This document shows, piece after piece, positions 1 to 11,415 of a DNA stretch of 64,000 bases. Made by a program: the position numbers and the translations under genes. The notes below the pieces were generated by a model. The model was not told the origin of the DNA, ran no database searches, and worked only from the letters and a program-made list of their open reading frames with translations. This stretch comes from Hydractinia symbiolongicarpus (taxonomy: Eukaryota; Cnidaria; Hydrozoa; Anthoathecata; Hydractiniidae), in assembly GCF_029227915.1 (NCBI RefSeq), contig NC_079876.1, positions 27,685,828 to 27,749,827 of the forward strand, written 5' to 3'. Every line of letters begins with the position of its first letter. The first letter of the stretch is position 1.

Positions 1-62
1 ATGGTTATTTTTATCAATCAATGTGACTTTACTACTTTCTTAACAATGATGAATAAGAACCA
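1..62 (+). repeat. 62-bp direct repeat, left copy
   Basis: The first 62 bases recur with no visible difference at 2847-2908 in the same orientation. The copy may extend left of the window. The pair brackets the piggyBac remnant plus about 555 bp of non-element sequence, so it is not a piggyBac target duplication, which would be TTAA only. A local tandem duplication or an assembly duplication are both possible. Confidence 0.85.
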
Positions 63-154
63 AAATACTAACATAAATAACCTATTTTACATTGAGTTTT
101 CACTCTAAAATGTCATTTGGAATGTTATACATACAAGGAAATAAAAGTAAAAAC

Positions 155-1831
155 CTATATTTTGGGATTACTTTTGGTGTGGTACCCCGCAAAGCAATTT
201 TTACAGAGAAACTTTTCGCATTCGACGCGATAGTTAGATGTTTTTGTATAAGAAATTTTTCCATTTCTTTTCTTCTTATAACCACACACTACACAACACT
301 TTCTTTCAGGGTGTTTGCTTTCTGGAAAATGTTTGCCTTGCAGCCTTGCTGCATTGGCAGCTGGACATTTCCCGGGCATTCCGTAAACGTTACGTTCTGC
401 TTTTACGTCAAGCAGCGGCTGCACAAGTTGATGGACGAGCTCAAGGCGAAACTTTTTATGTGACTGGTATTTGGCTTCTTTCTCAGGATAGTTTAGGTGG
501 TAGAGAATCATGGCATTGATTACTGACAGCTCAAACACTCTGATGAAAATTTTCTTCCACCATTTGATGGTTTTGCGGCAAAACGTATAGCTCGCTAAAT
601 ATTGGTCGCACCGGTCAATGCCATTCATGTAATTGTTATACTGAATTACTATCTCCGGCTTGGTGATGTCATCTCCTGCTTTCCTTTGTACAACTGATTC
701 ACCTGTACCGTGAATGGTAGAAAGACAATATACATCTCGTTTGTCTTTCCAGTGGACAGCGATCAAATTTACCGATCGTAGATAGGCTGATTCACCTCGT
801 TCTAGGTTGGCTTGTTGAAATTCTGACGGAAAGCGCCCGCGATCTCGTCTGATCGTTCCGCAGGCTTATGTGTATCTTGCCTCAAGATCCTGAAAAAGCT
901 TTACGGTTGAGTAAAAGTTATCAAAGTATACATGGTGATTTAGGTCAAGAATAGGATCCATAAGGTCAAAAACCACCCTGTGCGCAAGACCTTTCTCTTG
1001 ACCGCCTTCTCCTTTCCCTGTATATATTTGAAATTTCAAACAATACCCGGTTACTGCCTCACACAGCACCCACAATTTGATACCAAATTTCTTTGGTTTT
1101 TTGGGCATGTATTGAATAAAGCTGATTCTGCACCCGGTTCCAATCATTTGTTCATCAACAGATAAACACTGCCCAGGTTTATAATACTTCAAAAAATTGT
1201 TGTTTGCTATCTCCGACAAACAGCCGACTTTGTAAAGCTTGAATGCTGGGTCGTCTCGGGCTGGTTCTTTTGTTCTGTCTGACAGGTGCAAATATCTGAG
1301 GATAAAGAAAAACCTATCCCTTGGCATAATGCCTGCGAACCAAGGCACTGCGATTATAGGATCGTTGCAGGACCAGTAATCGTGGAACTTTGGCAAATCA
1401 ACAATTCCGATTGCAAGAACTATTCCCAAGAATGCTTTCATTTCAGGCATGGAAACATCATTACTTACAGGTTTATTCTGATCTCTAGATTGATGATAAT
1501 ACAGATTTGATTGGTCAACTATTGTTTGCAGAAGCTCCTCAGGGAAAAGCAATTAAAAAAATTCTAAAGGAGTTGAAGCAAAATGAGTTTCGCGTGTCGG
1601 ACCAACTGATTCGAGAAATGGTTCATCAGCATTAGGGTTTGTGTACTCAATTTCTGGTCTCCAATCAACTTGATCAATTCCATTTTGGTTCCTTGCTCTA
1701 CCTCGTCCACGTCTGATGCCGCGTCCACAACCAGCACCGCGTCCACGACCAGCACCACGTCCACGACCAGCACCACGTCCACGACCAGCACCACGTCCTT
1801 TGCGCACTCTGCTAGCCCCTACTGGGTTCAC
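155..1831 (-). pseudogene. piggyBac-type transposase (PGBD-like), broken
   Basis: A piggyBac DDD transposase read on the minus strand in three pieces: an N-terminal segment (1831-1553) with an Arg-Gly-Ala repeat tract, the core (1552-866) and the C-terminal third (766-155). The core shows the first catalytic Asp in SVDEQMIG and the second in YFDNFYS. The C-terminal piece shows the third in NGIDRCDQ and ends in the cysteine-rich zinc finger typical of the family (CCVVCGY, then CEKFLCKNCFAGYH). The first two pieces are separated by a stop near 1553; the second and third need a frameshift and lose some residues around 770-865. All three aspartates are still present, so decay looks fairly recent. 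It lies just inside a piggyBac-like terminal sequence at about 2290. It cannot encode an intact enzyme as it stands. Confidence 0.9.
1726..1799 (-). repeat. 18-bp minisatellite in the transposase N-terminus
   Basis: About four tandem copies of an 18-bp unit encode six residues (GRGAGR) each in the transposase frame. The antisense frames give proline/arginine-rich or serine/threonine-rich open frames that are only shadows of this repeat. A basic RG-rich tract could add nucleic-acid binding; that is inference. Confidence 0.85.
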
Positions 1832-2266
1832 ATCACCCTGCCTTTGTGCACCCTGTACATCTCCAGGTTCATCATCTGAACCAAAATTTGATTTTACCGG
1901 TGTTTACATTTTGACTCATAAAAATTGAAATATACATGATAATTCCGTTCTGTAAAGTTTCTGTGAGAGCCAACATAATTGCCCTACTCCCTATGGAGTT
2001 TTAAACGATTTCTCAGTGTAGTTTTTTCTCTATATTGTGTCAAAGTTAAAAAATATTTTTTTTGCCAGTTTTTTCGGAATTTTTTTTGGAATTTGATCTT
2101 TGACCGAGGCTACCATTTTGAATTTTGAAATTATTTTTTTTGATTTTCTAAAACTTCAATATATTTTCTTTCAAAATATATATAGTTATATGGAGGTATT
2201 TAGAGTATTTATATGAGTTTCTTACATTTAAAAAATTGATGTACCAAAAACTGAAAAACGTTAAAA

Positions 2267-2291
2267 TTTAATGCCGTACCCAAAGAGTTAA
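2267..2291 (-). repeat. piggyBac-like terminal sequence with TTAA
   Basis: Read on the minus strand this is TTAA followed by CTCTTTGGGTACGGC, closely resembling piggyBac-type ends (TTAA target site, then a short terminal repeat). It lies 456 bp upstream of the transposase N-terminus, where the 5' end of the element is expected. No matching inverted copy is visible in positions 1-155, so the other end is missing or lies left of the window. Confidence 0.6.
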
Positions 2292-2846
2292 GCACGACAT
2301 AGACGTAAGAATATTCATGACGATTATTGCTTTTTTCAATTAGTTTTCAACGTTTTGCACGTAAAAATATTGACAAAAGAAAAACAATATTATATTATCT
2401 TTTAAATACACTTCATGATACTATATGAAAAAATGAAAACTAAATAACTGAATATGCTCAATCTTTCAGCAGACTTTCGAACAACCGTTATATAAAACAA
2501 AAGAACCTTTGTGAACTATTTTGAAATATTTGATATCGATAAGAATATTGAAACACGTCTATTTGCGCATTTTTCTATCCTATCCTAGATTCTTCAACTA
2601 TATACATGCAAAAAATGCAAGAATACAAAAAAATTCAAAACTGAGTAATAATCTTCCTGATTATTCTGTCGCATGGGTCCACTTCTAGTATGATTTCAGT
2701 ATCCAATATCCGGAGAAACCACCTGTAATAACTTAGTAGGTTGGGAAATGCTCCTCCACAGGTTAGTCAGGTCGCCGTGTAATGAATATTTAGCAAAGTT
2801 AGAACAGTTATCTCAGCAGGAGACATTCCCCTTTGTTACCGTAAGC

Positions 2847-2908
2847 ATGGTTATTTTTATCAATCAATGTGACTTTACTACTTTCTTAACAATGATGAAT
2901 AAGAACCA
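2847..2908 (+). repeat. 62-bp direct repeat, right copy
   Basis: Matches positions 1-62 as far as can be read. It lies outside the presumed piggyBac end at about 2291. Confidence 0.85.
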
Positions 2909-4560
2909 TTGTTAAGGATACTTATCTGTGACCGCTATGGCTATAAACCAATGACATTTCCAGTAATTGTGAAAACATACGCACACAGCTTTAAGTTCTG
3001 CAGCAGAAAACTTCAAATCTTCCAAACAACAAATACTCATTTTAACTTTTTCCTAAATTATGTTGTGATAAAGTTAACGAAAGTTATAAATCACGTCACA
3101 TGGCTTCATACAAAAGCACAAGAACATGTCAGATGCAACCGTTTATTTGGTCTTTTGTTCACTTTTTTATTTGATAGTTTTATTAAACGTTACTAAATTA
3201 GCTCCTAATAATTGTTATGTGAAGAACAGATGTTCAATTACAGACGTCATAGTCTATTAAGATAAGAATAGTGTATAATAAACGGCATAGATTGGAAAGT
3301 AAACAACACATTAATTGAGATGACAGAGAATCATTAAATGATTACTATGTTTGTAAGGCCTGGTGTGTAGGACTACATTTCTGGAATAATTTTTAATATA
3401 CATTTCGGCATTTGAATTGTACATAGCATACAGCTTATTAGAGGGGAAAATTGTTTAAATTAAGGGTGTGGATGAAATCTTAGTGTGTCCCCTTGGCGCT
3501 ACTATGGTTTAATATCAGGTATAAATAATGCGAATTATGTATTACAAAATTTTATTTACGGTTGTGATCGTTAATTCGGTTGTAAAAAATTGCAAAATTG
3601 ATGGGAAATACATCCCCCCCTCTCCATGGTTGTGACAGAGCTGTAAAGTTTAACGTAACATTAGGTTTGTCGTCCCGTTATCAAAAAAATCTTACAGGTA
3701 CGACCAAAAAATTTTTTTTAAAAAAAGATTATTTTCTGTAGCAAGTTATTCCAATATACCAAACAGCAAAAATATTTGCATGTCACTATTTTTCATAAAA
3801 GACAAGCGTGCTAGATAAAGCTATGATGTTGAATGTTTTTCGGAAGAAGACATTACAATAGACTGCTTTTGAAATTAATCAATGTGGGTAGGCTAACAAA
3901 GGGCAAAGAATAACTAATATATTAAAGAAGAATTTCTTAATAATGTATATGGGAACGAAAAATGCGACTATCTGTATCTTACTCAAAAGTCAAAAGATTC
4001 CCTATATTTCTTTGTACGCTGCTCATAAAATATGAAACGTAAAATATCTCAGATTATACTTCCTCTATAGATATTTAATGAGAAACCAAACTGAGAACGA
4101 AGTTGTATGGTAGTTTGTATATATTAATCGTTCGTTTCAAAGAATATAAATCCCTAGTCAGAGATTTTGAGAGAGAATAAGATTATGTTCTTAAATTAAC
4201 ATATTAATATAAAAAAGTACCAATAAGGACATTTTTTGTTGTCTGATGTGCTTTTGTAGTTTCAGATATAACCAATTTCCTTTTCAGATTCGACAATTGA
4301 CAAGCAACATTCCACAACCTGTTTTTAAGATCTTAAAAACAGTTTTTAATGCAGTAAAATATATTTGTTGTTAATACAGTGTCGAGGTACAACCGCTAAC
4401 ACTCTGAAACAGTTAACAGTTGGTAACAATTGCCTGATGTGATTGTTTCGCTTTGAAACTCACTTGTAAATGTGGGCAGCACAGAAATATTCTGCTAAAA
4501 GAGTTTTATTTTAATCCTGTTGTATAAAAAACATATGTAGATACTTTGTACATATTTGTA
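2909..4560. other. No gene recognised
   Basis: AT-rich sequence with scattered stops. One open frame of about 95 codons at 2909-3196 has no recognisable motif and a composition typical of AT-rich noncoding DNA. A short poly-C run lies near 3612. Confidence 0.6.
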
Positions 4561-4745
4561 GTGCCCTTGGCAAGATGGGACAGTGGCAGCCATATTTGTC
4601 CTTAAGTCTTCTCCCATCTTGCTCTCCTTCGTTTGTGCTTTGTGGGGCCCAGTGCAGGAGTTCAGAGCTCTCTAGTCTCAGCCCCCTGTGTGGTTCTGAG
4701 CTCTGACCCTACATTGGGAGTGGCAGTTGTTCATAGACTTTCAAC
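4561..4745. other. GC-richer island of unknown nature
   Basis: About 185 bp with clearly higher GC than its surroundings. It contains AGAGCTC and GAGCTCT boxes flanking a short interval. No frame gives a recognisable protein. It could be an old exon, a small RNA gene or a fragment of an unrecognised repeat. Confidence 0.35.
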
Positions 4746-4881
4746 CTGAAAGGACAGAAAACTTGTGAAAACCAGATTTAGTTAAGATAAAGTAATTTGC
4801 AACTTGAGTTTTTATTCTTTATGAATAAGACCAAGTCTACATAAACATCACGGAAATTCGAAAGTTACATTAGTTATTACA

Positions 4882-5005
4882 GTGCACAACTTTTCTGAAT
4901 TAAAAACTGACACTAAGTTTCACCTAGCCCCAGAGTGTTACAGTGCCAAGCCATTTGCCATTAGTCGCCGTGTCATCAAACTTAGTGATGTGGGAGAGGG
5001 GTTGG
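4882..5005 (+). other. Possible exon resembling the start of a lipoyl (E2) domain
   Basis: An open stretch begins just after an acceptor-like ATTACAG (ending near 4881) and encodes VIKLSDVGEGL shortly before a donor-like GGTAAAAG at about 5005. The motif resembles the start of the lipoyl domain of acyltransferase E2 subunits such as DBT (known form: KLSDIGEGI). There is no lipoyl-lysine motif and no partner exon in view. It could be an isolated exon, a retained fragment or chance. Confidence 0.2.
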
Positions 5006-5073
5006 TAAAAGACATTATTGTCTACTACAAACGTTCTGTTTTAGAAAATAATGATAAAATAAATAATGACTAA

Positions 5074-6066
5074 ATTTTTACTAAAGACATCGATATTTAA
5101 GTACTTTTAAAAACTTCGGGAAACGTGTATTTGCATATGCTAAAAGAGCTAGCCTGCCATGTCATTCGCCAACTAAAATCATTGACAAGATTAACGAAAC
5201 AAAAACAGTTTTTTCATCATTTTTTAAACACGACCAAAGGGTAAAATATTCACTTCCATACAGCCAGCAAGCTGCACAGTCGCTACTTTTGAGCACACGT
5301 AGAGCAGGTAGAGAGGGTGTGAAATTCGCTAAAAGTATCTTATAGCACACTGTCACAACGAATTAATACACGTCGCAGTCAATGAAGATTGCATATTACA
5401 ATTGGCATATTTCCTAAGGTCCAAAGTCCGCCATTGTAATTTTGAACATTAACAAGTTCGAAATGCGCGACTTTAAGTTTGACACAGCCAATGGGAGCCC
5501 CTCTTGGTGGCTAAGTTCAAAATTAGCTGTGCTGCTCCATCGTATTTTGTCTGTGATTGTAGACATTGCTGTCTTACATTTTGAAGGGAATGATTATGTG
5601 GTTTTACTCGTTAAGAGTATTACACGCTATATCTGGTAAAGTTATAAATAGCGGTCAGATACCTTGTATCGTGTGTAATTAAAAAAATATGATCCTTATT
5701 TCATTTCCTATATTATGCAAATTATGTAGTTATCAGCATAATAAAGAGACAGTAAAGGTCTTACAGTGTAGACTAAAGGGCTAATGCTAAAAATACTTAA
5801 AGTAATTTGTTTATTCGGATTAGTTATCGTAGGATGGGATCGCTATAATACCTCGATTACCCCACCCCCCGCCCTGAGAATAAGTGGCAAAGAGAGAAAG
5901 ATATAAATAATCCCTCTTCTGAAATAACTGCTTCCTTGAATCAACGCCCGATTTAGTAGCTCCAAAATTAAATAAGTGCTGGGGTACCTATTTATGAAAC
6001 TGAAGCATAACATATATTAGTTTTAAATGAATGGTCAAAAAGGTGAATGATAAACATAAAACGCAA
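5074..6066. other. No gene recognised
   Basis: AT-rich DNA up to the edge of the large tandem duplication. Short open frames (for example 5442-5639) show no motif, splice context or repetition that would support a gene. Confidence 0.55.
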
Positions 6067-6087
6067 AGTTTCTGATGTACTTTGTCC

Positions 6088-6264
6088 TCTTTTTTGGTTT
6101 GCTTTAGTCAACGATGCAATCTTAAAGATTTAAAAAACGATAACGATTTACTCAAACAAGTGAACCAATTACCTAATGTTGGTATAACAAGGCAAAATAT
6201 TTTTATATTTCTGAACGTTAACATGTATGAACAAAGAATTTGTCACGCTATGAATTTAATATAA
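6088..6264 (+). pseudogene. Short conserved open stretch at the head of unit 1
   Basis: Encodes a stretch containing CNLKDLKNDNDLLKQVNQLP and ending at a stop at 6262-6264. The same frame occurs at 10434-10613, where it is fused to the last exon-like piece of unit 1. I do not recognise the family; the charged, leucine-spaced composition suggests helix. It may be an exon of the HEPN-containing gene or a fragment created by the duplication breakpoint. Confidence 0.3.
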
Positions 6265-6895
6265 TAACATAATGTATACAATACAAATGAATTCCATTGG
6301 TTAATATGTCTGGTTACCAAGCTATGTTATCTAAAAACATATTTTTAGCAGTAATAATTACTTCACACAAAAGAATAATTATATATAAAAATTACCATTA
6401 CAAATATGGTAGGAGCTGTATTACTTGCCAATTCTGTTGTATTGAATGCATTTTTTAAACAATACACTTTGAAGGTGTGCAGCTTAAACTAATGTTGAAC
6501 GATAAAGTTTAACGAGCAGTAGAGAAACGACTTTGGTTGAGGAAGTCGATAAGTATATGCAGGGAATTTACTTAACTTACTTGCTTGTGTTCAAAATGGC
6601 ACACACATTCTGAACTGATTGAAACAAAAAATTAATCATCTCAAGAAGGTGTGAAGCTAAATATATGTTAAACAATAAAGTTTTGCGAGCATTAGAGAAA
6701 CGCCTTTGGTTGAAAAGTTGACAAATAACCAAGGTAGGAATATCAGTATTTCATTTCTCTATTTTTCAACCTTCATTGTTTTTCCTTGGTTGTTTGTTAA
6801 TTGTTTAGTTGTTAACCCTATTCACGCTGGGCATTTTATGGGTTCCTTAATGCTGGGGTGGGGAGGGCACATAAATAGTTATTAAAAAAATTTAA

Positions 6896-7066
6896 GACGA
6901 GGAGGAGGAAGGGGGTGGGGGAGGGGGAGGAAGGGGTGGTGGAGGGGGAGGAAGGGGTGGTGGAGGGGGAGGAAGGGGGTGGGGGGAAGGGGAAGTGGGT
7001 GGGGAAGGAGGGGAAAGGGGGTGGGGGAGATGGAGAAAGGGGGGCGTGGGGGCGGGTGAATCTGCC
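6896..7066 (+). repeat. G-rich, G-quadruplex-prone tract (unit 1)
   Basis: About 170 bp almost purely of G and A on the plus strand, with many runs of four to six G and a 21-bp internal repeat built on GGAGGAAGGGGTGGTGGAGG. A pyrimidine-rich block (7067-7100) follows. Many G-runs with short loops predict G-quadruplexes, and the strand asymmetry could form triplex DNA. The Gly/Glu- or Pro/Ser-rich open frames across it are composition artefacts. Confidence 0.85.
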
Positions 7067-8835
7067 CCCCTCCCCCTTTTTCTTATTTCTGTTTTTACTT
7101 GTTGTCACTGGTTATTCTACCTTGGTTGTTACTGCTACTTTTATATTTGTTATTTTATTTTTACCGCTCCTTCGTTCGAGTTTGTTTGGGGATTTGTTCG
7201 TTCTTTGTTCCTTTCTTTAAATTCTTAAATACATGGACACAAAGACTAGTGTTGGTGCTATCAAGAAAGTTACATTTTTGTGCTCTATTATGTTAAATAA
7301 AGCAAGTAGTGTTTTTAAAGTAGTGTTACAAACTCTTTTTTTTATATTTTTATTGTTTATATCATTATATCGTTTTCACATTGTTCGTTCATTCGTTTTT
7401 AAAAACCTTATGGTTATGCTAATTAACTCTTATAATTCTTGCAAAAGGAACCTGTCATCATCTTCGTCATTCGAAAAGTTGGTTTGAGTTCTCCAAAAAA
7501 TGTGTAGTAATCTAGCTAATTAATACATTTCATTTTTATTTCATCCTTATGATGTGCAGTTATTTTTTTTGTTCAAATAATAAAGAAAAACAGGAAACAT
7601 TGAATTTAAATGTTGTTACTTTTTATAACCAATCAATAAATTTGCGTAAGGTGTTTTCGTGTTTTATCACATGTTCAGTCTGAGAATATTTATTTAGTTC
7701 TCAATTTAATTTAATTTACAGTATCACAAATTTTTGCAACCTAAAACTTAAAGTATATACAATATTTTCCAAATTTTAACAGATCGTCCTTTATCAAGTT
7801 TTCCTTGAAAATAGTATTTCTCCATGGGTTTTTCTGAAAAAGGAGAATGTCAATAATATTTTAGTATATGTTCTTATTTCCAATCCATTCCCAGCCTCAT
7901 TGTTCTTATAAAATTGTTTTTAAAGAGCAGCTGTAACGTCCACCAATGGTAATTAATGAAAAGAATAACAATGCAATTTAAGTAGATTAAAAATAAGCCT
8001 TTCCATTATAGCAAATAAAAAGGAAGATTAATTATTCAGATGTCAAACAGTGTGATCAAATCAACTATTTATTGAAAGTATTGAATGATTTTATTTATCG
8101 TCAACTGCCAATACACCAGATTAGTTATGGTAACATGACATCTTTAGAAACCACGGATATTTATTTTTAACCAAGAGATAAGGATGCATTTTTATTTTGG
8201 AACTACATATTGAAAATTTTCTTACGATTCTCATGTCTTGGCTAACAAATCAATGTTTATTAGAATGCAGATAAGAAAAATACTGAATTTTTAGATAACG
8301 ATCCGCTCATTCTTTAAAAAATGATGTCAAATGATGTTACCTGACCAATATACCAATTTTTTTTGAAAATACGTTATATTGAATTGATGTTATTTGTTAA
8401 TTCATAAGATAACTATAAGATAACTATTCGTGACGTAACAAATATCTCACCTGTCAAACTATATATTTTTCTACAATGTTACCTTTTTGACCTTTACCTT
8501 TACGTCTGAGACAGTATTATCATCATTGGTTGCCCATGTGTAAAAATGTATTAGTAAATGGAAAATAAATTTGCTTGGAACGTGAGATACTGTAAAAAGA
8601 CATAACATTAAATGCTACTTTTTTACTTGCCTATTCATTTATTACTTTATTGACATACAACAATTTCAACTAAAACAGTAACACTTCTATGTTTGAACAC
8701 ATATCTATATTTGATAAATACCTCTTTTAATCTCAAGTAACTACCTAAATATTTTATTGCTAAAATCATTAAATAATTCAGTGAAAATTAATTATCCTTG
8801 GCTGCCCAGCCCTTTGTTTGATTAAAAATTTCTAC

Positions 8836-9440
8836 GCGTCAAGCACCAGATGGAACGGCAACATCTGTAACAAGCTCTACGCATCAAACTTCACTTGCAA
8901 CGGCGTATCTTCAGCTAGCGTTTAGCATCAATTTTCAATTTCTACAATAAAATCTGTGGCAAGCTCTACGTATCAAGCTCCAATTGAAACGGCAGCATCT
9001 TCCGCAAGCAATTCGCATCAAGATCCAATTGCAACAATACATCTGAGGCAAGCTTTACACATCAGGCTCCTATTGCAGTGGCAACATATCCAGCAAGCTC
9101 TACACATAAAGGTTTAATTACAACAGCAACATTTGTAGCAAGCTCTACGCATCAAGCTCCAGTTGCAACAGCAACATATGTGGCAAACTCTTCACATCAA
9201 GCTTCAGTTCCAACGATAACACCTGTATCACGCTCTACGCATTATCTTCCAATTGCAACGGCAGCAGCTGTAGCAAGCTCTACGCATCAAGCTCCAATTG
9301 CAACGGCAACATTCGTAGCAAGCACCACGCATTAAACTCCACTTACAACGGCAGCAGCTTTAGCTAGATCTACGCATCAAGCTCCAGATGCTACGGTAGC
9401 TTATGCAGCAGGATCTACGCATCAAGCTCTGATTGGGAAA
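8836..9440 (+). repeat. 45-bp coding repeat array (unit 1)
   Basis: About 13 degenerate copies of a 45-bp unit whose translation is close to VASSTHQAPIATATF. Several neighbours stay in one frame (9078-9335) while others are shifted by single-base indels or contain stops. The Ser/Thr/Ala/Pro-rich repeat looks like a flexible, possibly glycosylated, linker. The array runs without a break into the HEPN-like region (9441 onward), so it was probably the N-terminal part of the same protein. Confidence 0.8.
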
Positions 9441-10005
9441 TGTGAATATCAAATTACATTCGTTACGCTCGTCAATGACACCTGTGATCAGCTACGCGCA
9501 ATGCTGCATGATCCTGCACGTGAGAACATGCCCACTGATAAAAAGCAATTATATTTTGCATTAATACCATTTAAGAAACTCTTAAAACGTTTTAAAGGGG
9601 ATCAGTTGGGGATTGTATTTCCGCAAAATAAAGAAACAGATTCAAAGCTGTTTGACATAACAATTCTATGTGATACTTTAATAAATTGTTGCCATGGCAT
9701 TCAAGAGCGATGGTGCTGAAGTCATTCGAATTAGAAATACGCGGAATAATGTTATGCATTGGAAAGCACTGACTTTAGCACAATACAATCAGTTATGGCA
9801 CACCATAGAAAGTGTATTAAGAAGACTTGGTTATGACATGGGAAAAATCAAAGATTTAAAACTTGGTTGTTTAAAGAAATTGGAATTATTCAAGGTTGAA
9901 ATAATACAAGCTGAGATTGAAATTCACAAATTCGATATAGAAAAGAATCAACACGACATCAAACAAATTCAAATTGATGTTAAAAAGAATCGAATCTATA
10001 TTTAA
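9441..10005 (+). pseudogene. DZIP3-like HEPN protein, unit 1 copy (frameshifted)
   Basis: The reading continues from the 45-bp repeats. It shows an N-terminal helical stretch (LRAMLHDP, KKQLYFALIPFKKLL), then SKLFDITILC and, in another frame, AEVIRIRNTRNNVMHW. This order (F/LDIT-LL, then RI-x-x-RN-x-x-x-H) is what I recognise from DZIP3-like HEPN domains of cnidarian and mollusc proteins, where RN-x-x-x-H is the HEPN signature. A coiled coil rich in I/E/K follows. Compared with unit 2, 47 bp are missing between these halves, which removes the GGWG segment and shifts the frame. HEPN proteins often act as RNases or signalling adaptors; a role in innate immunity is inference. Confidence 0.65.
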
Positions 10006-10301
10006 TTATAAATACTTTTTGCAGTGTTTGCACATAGGTTATTTTAATGAATATTAACTACTTTTCCGTGCGTTCAACCACGTTTTAAATGTGATCGCAC
10101 TTTTTTAAGAATTTTGATTAAATACCTTTATGTGAAAAAGCTCCGTTTGGCTGTTACTAACTTAATTTGATAAAAATCTTTGATGAAATTTAGTAAAAAA
10201 AATGCCCAGTAGTAATATATAAATGTTAAGATCCCACAAAATATATTTCCAGCTTTATGCTGCATTTAAAATGAAAACTCAATTTTTAATTAGATATTGC
10301 A

Positions 10302-10433
10302 GTGGCTGCGGCCCACCAAGCCACAACCAATCATTTGCATGTCATAAATCACAACAGTGATGCAGTATCTGAACAAATCAAATTTATAGTAAACAAGGAA
10401 ACAATAGAAGTAGCAGTTTCTGATGTACTTTGT
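10302..10433 (+). pseudogene. Exon-like piece downstream of the HEPN region (unit 1)
   Basis: After an acceptor-like TTAATTAG/ATATTGCAG, an open stretch encodes HQATTNHLHV and SEQIKFIVNKETIE, then passes straight into the start of unit 2. The unit 2 equivalent (14960-15058) has lost a few codons and continues into single-copy sequence instead. The junction marks the duplication breakpoint. Confidence 0.45.
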
Positions 10434-11244
10434 CCTTTTTTTTTGGTTTGCTTTAGTCAACGATGCAATCTTAAAGATTTAAAAAACGATAACGATTTAC
10501 TCAAACAAGTGAACCAATTACCTAATGTTGGTATAACAAGGCAAAATATTTTTATATTTCTGAACGTTAACATGTATGAACAAAGAATTTGTCACGCTAT
10601 GAATTTAATATAATAACATAATGTATACAATACAAATGAATTCCATTGGTTAATATGTCTGGTTACCAAGCTATGTTATCTAAAAACATATTTTTAGCAG
10701 TAATAATTACTTCACACAAAAGAATAATTATATATAAAAATTACCATTACAAATATGGTAGGAGCTGTATTACTTGCCAATTCTGTTGTATTGAATGCAT
10801 TTTTTAAACAATACACTTTGAAGGTGTGCAGCTTAAACTAATGTTGAACGATAAAGTTTAACGAGCAGTAGAGAAACGACTTTGGTTGAGGAAGTCGTTA
10901 AGTATATGCAGGGAATTTACTTAACTTACTTGCTTGTGTTCAAAATGGCACACACATTCTGAACTGATTGAAACAAAAAATTAATCATCTCAAGAAGGTG
11001 TGAAGCTAAATATATGTTAAACAATAAAGTTTTGCGAGCATTAGAGAAACGCCTTTGGTTGAAAAGTTGACAAATAACCAAGGTAGGAATATCAGTATTT
11101 CATTTCTCTATTTTTCAACCTTCATTGTTTTTCCTTGGTTGTTTGTTAATTGTTTAGTTGTTAACCCTATTCACGCTGGGCATTTTATGGGTTCCTTAAT
11201 GCTGGGGTGGGGAGGGCACATAAATAGTTATTAAAAAAATTTAA

Positions 11245-11415
11245 GACGAGGAGGAGGAAGGGGGTGGGGGAGGGGGAGGAAGGGGTGGTGGAGGGGGAGG
11301 AAGGGGTGGTGGAGGGGGAGGAAGGGGGTGGGGGGAAGGGGAAGTGGGTGGGGAAGGAGGGGAAAGGGGGTGGGGGAGATGGAGAAAGGGGGGCGTGGGG
11401 GCGGGTGAATCTGCC
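11245..11415 (+). repeat. G-rich, G-quadruplex-prone tract (unit 2)
   Basis: Apparently unchanged copy of the tract at 6896-7066, carried by the tandem duplication. Such tracts normally drift quickly, so its preservation supports a recent event. Confidence 0.85.

Larger units (their letters stand above)
6067..10409 (+). repeat. Large tandem duplication, unit 1
   Basis: A unit of about 4.34 kb begins near GTTTCTGATGTACTTTGTCC and is repeated directly from about 10416 with an offset of 4349 bp. The first 2.2 kb are almost base-for-base identical between copies; later parts differ by small indels and point changes. The unit holds, in order, a short conserved coding stretch (6088-6264), a G-rich tract, AT-rich DNA, a 45-bp coding repeat array and a HEPN-like exon region. 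Near identity over kilobases means the duplication is recent or under gene conversion; an assembly artefact is less likely because each copy has private indels. Confidence 0.95.

Noticed and set aside
92-519. Plus-strand frames opposite the piggyBac C-terminus
   Set aside because: Fully antisense to a clear transposase with its zinc finger.
1670-1928. Ser/Thr-rich and Pro/Arg-rich plus-strand frames
   Set aside because: Antisense shadows of the 18-bp repeat in the piggyBac gene.
2909-3196. Hypothetical 95-codon gene after the 62-bp repeat
   Set aside because: No motif, AT-rich codon bias like noncoding DNA, no second copy or splice context.
6836-7220. Pro/Ser-rich and Gly/Glu-rich open frames in the G-rich tract (and the same at 11185-11569)
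   Set aside because: Low-complexity translation of a purine tract on both strands; no start context or motif.
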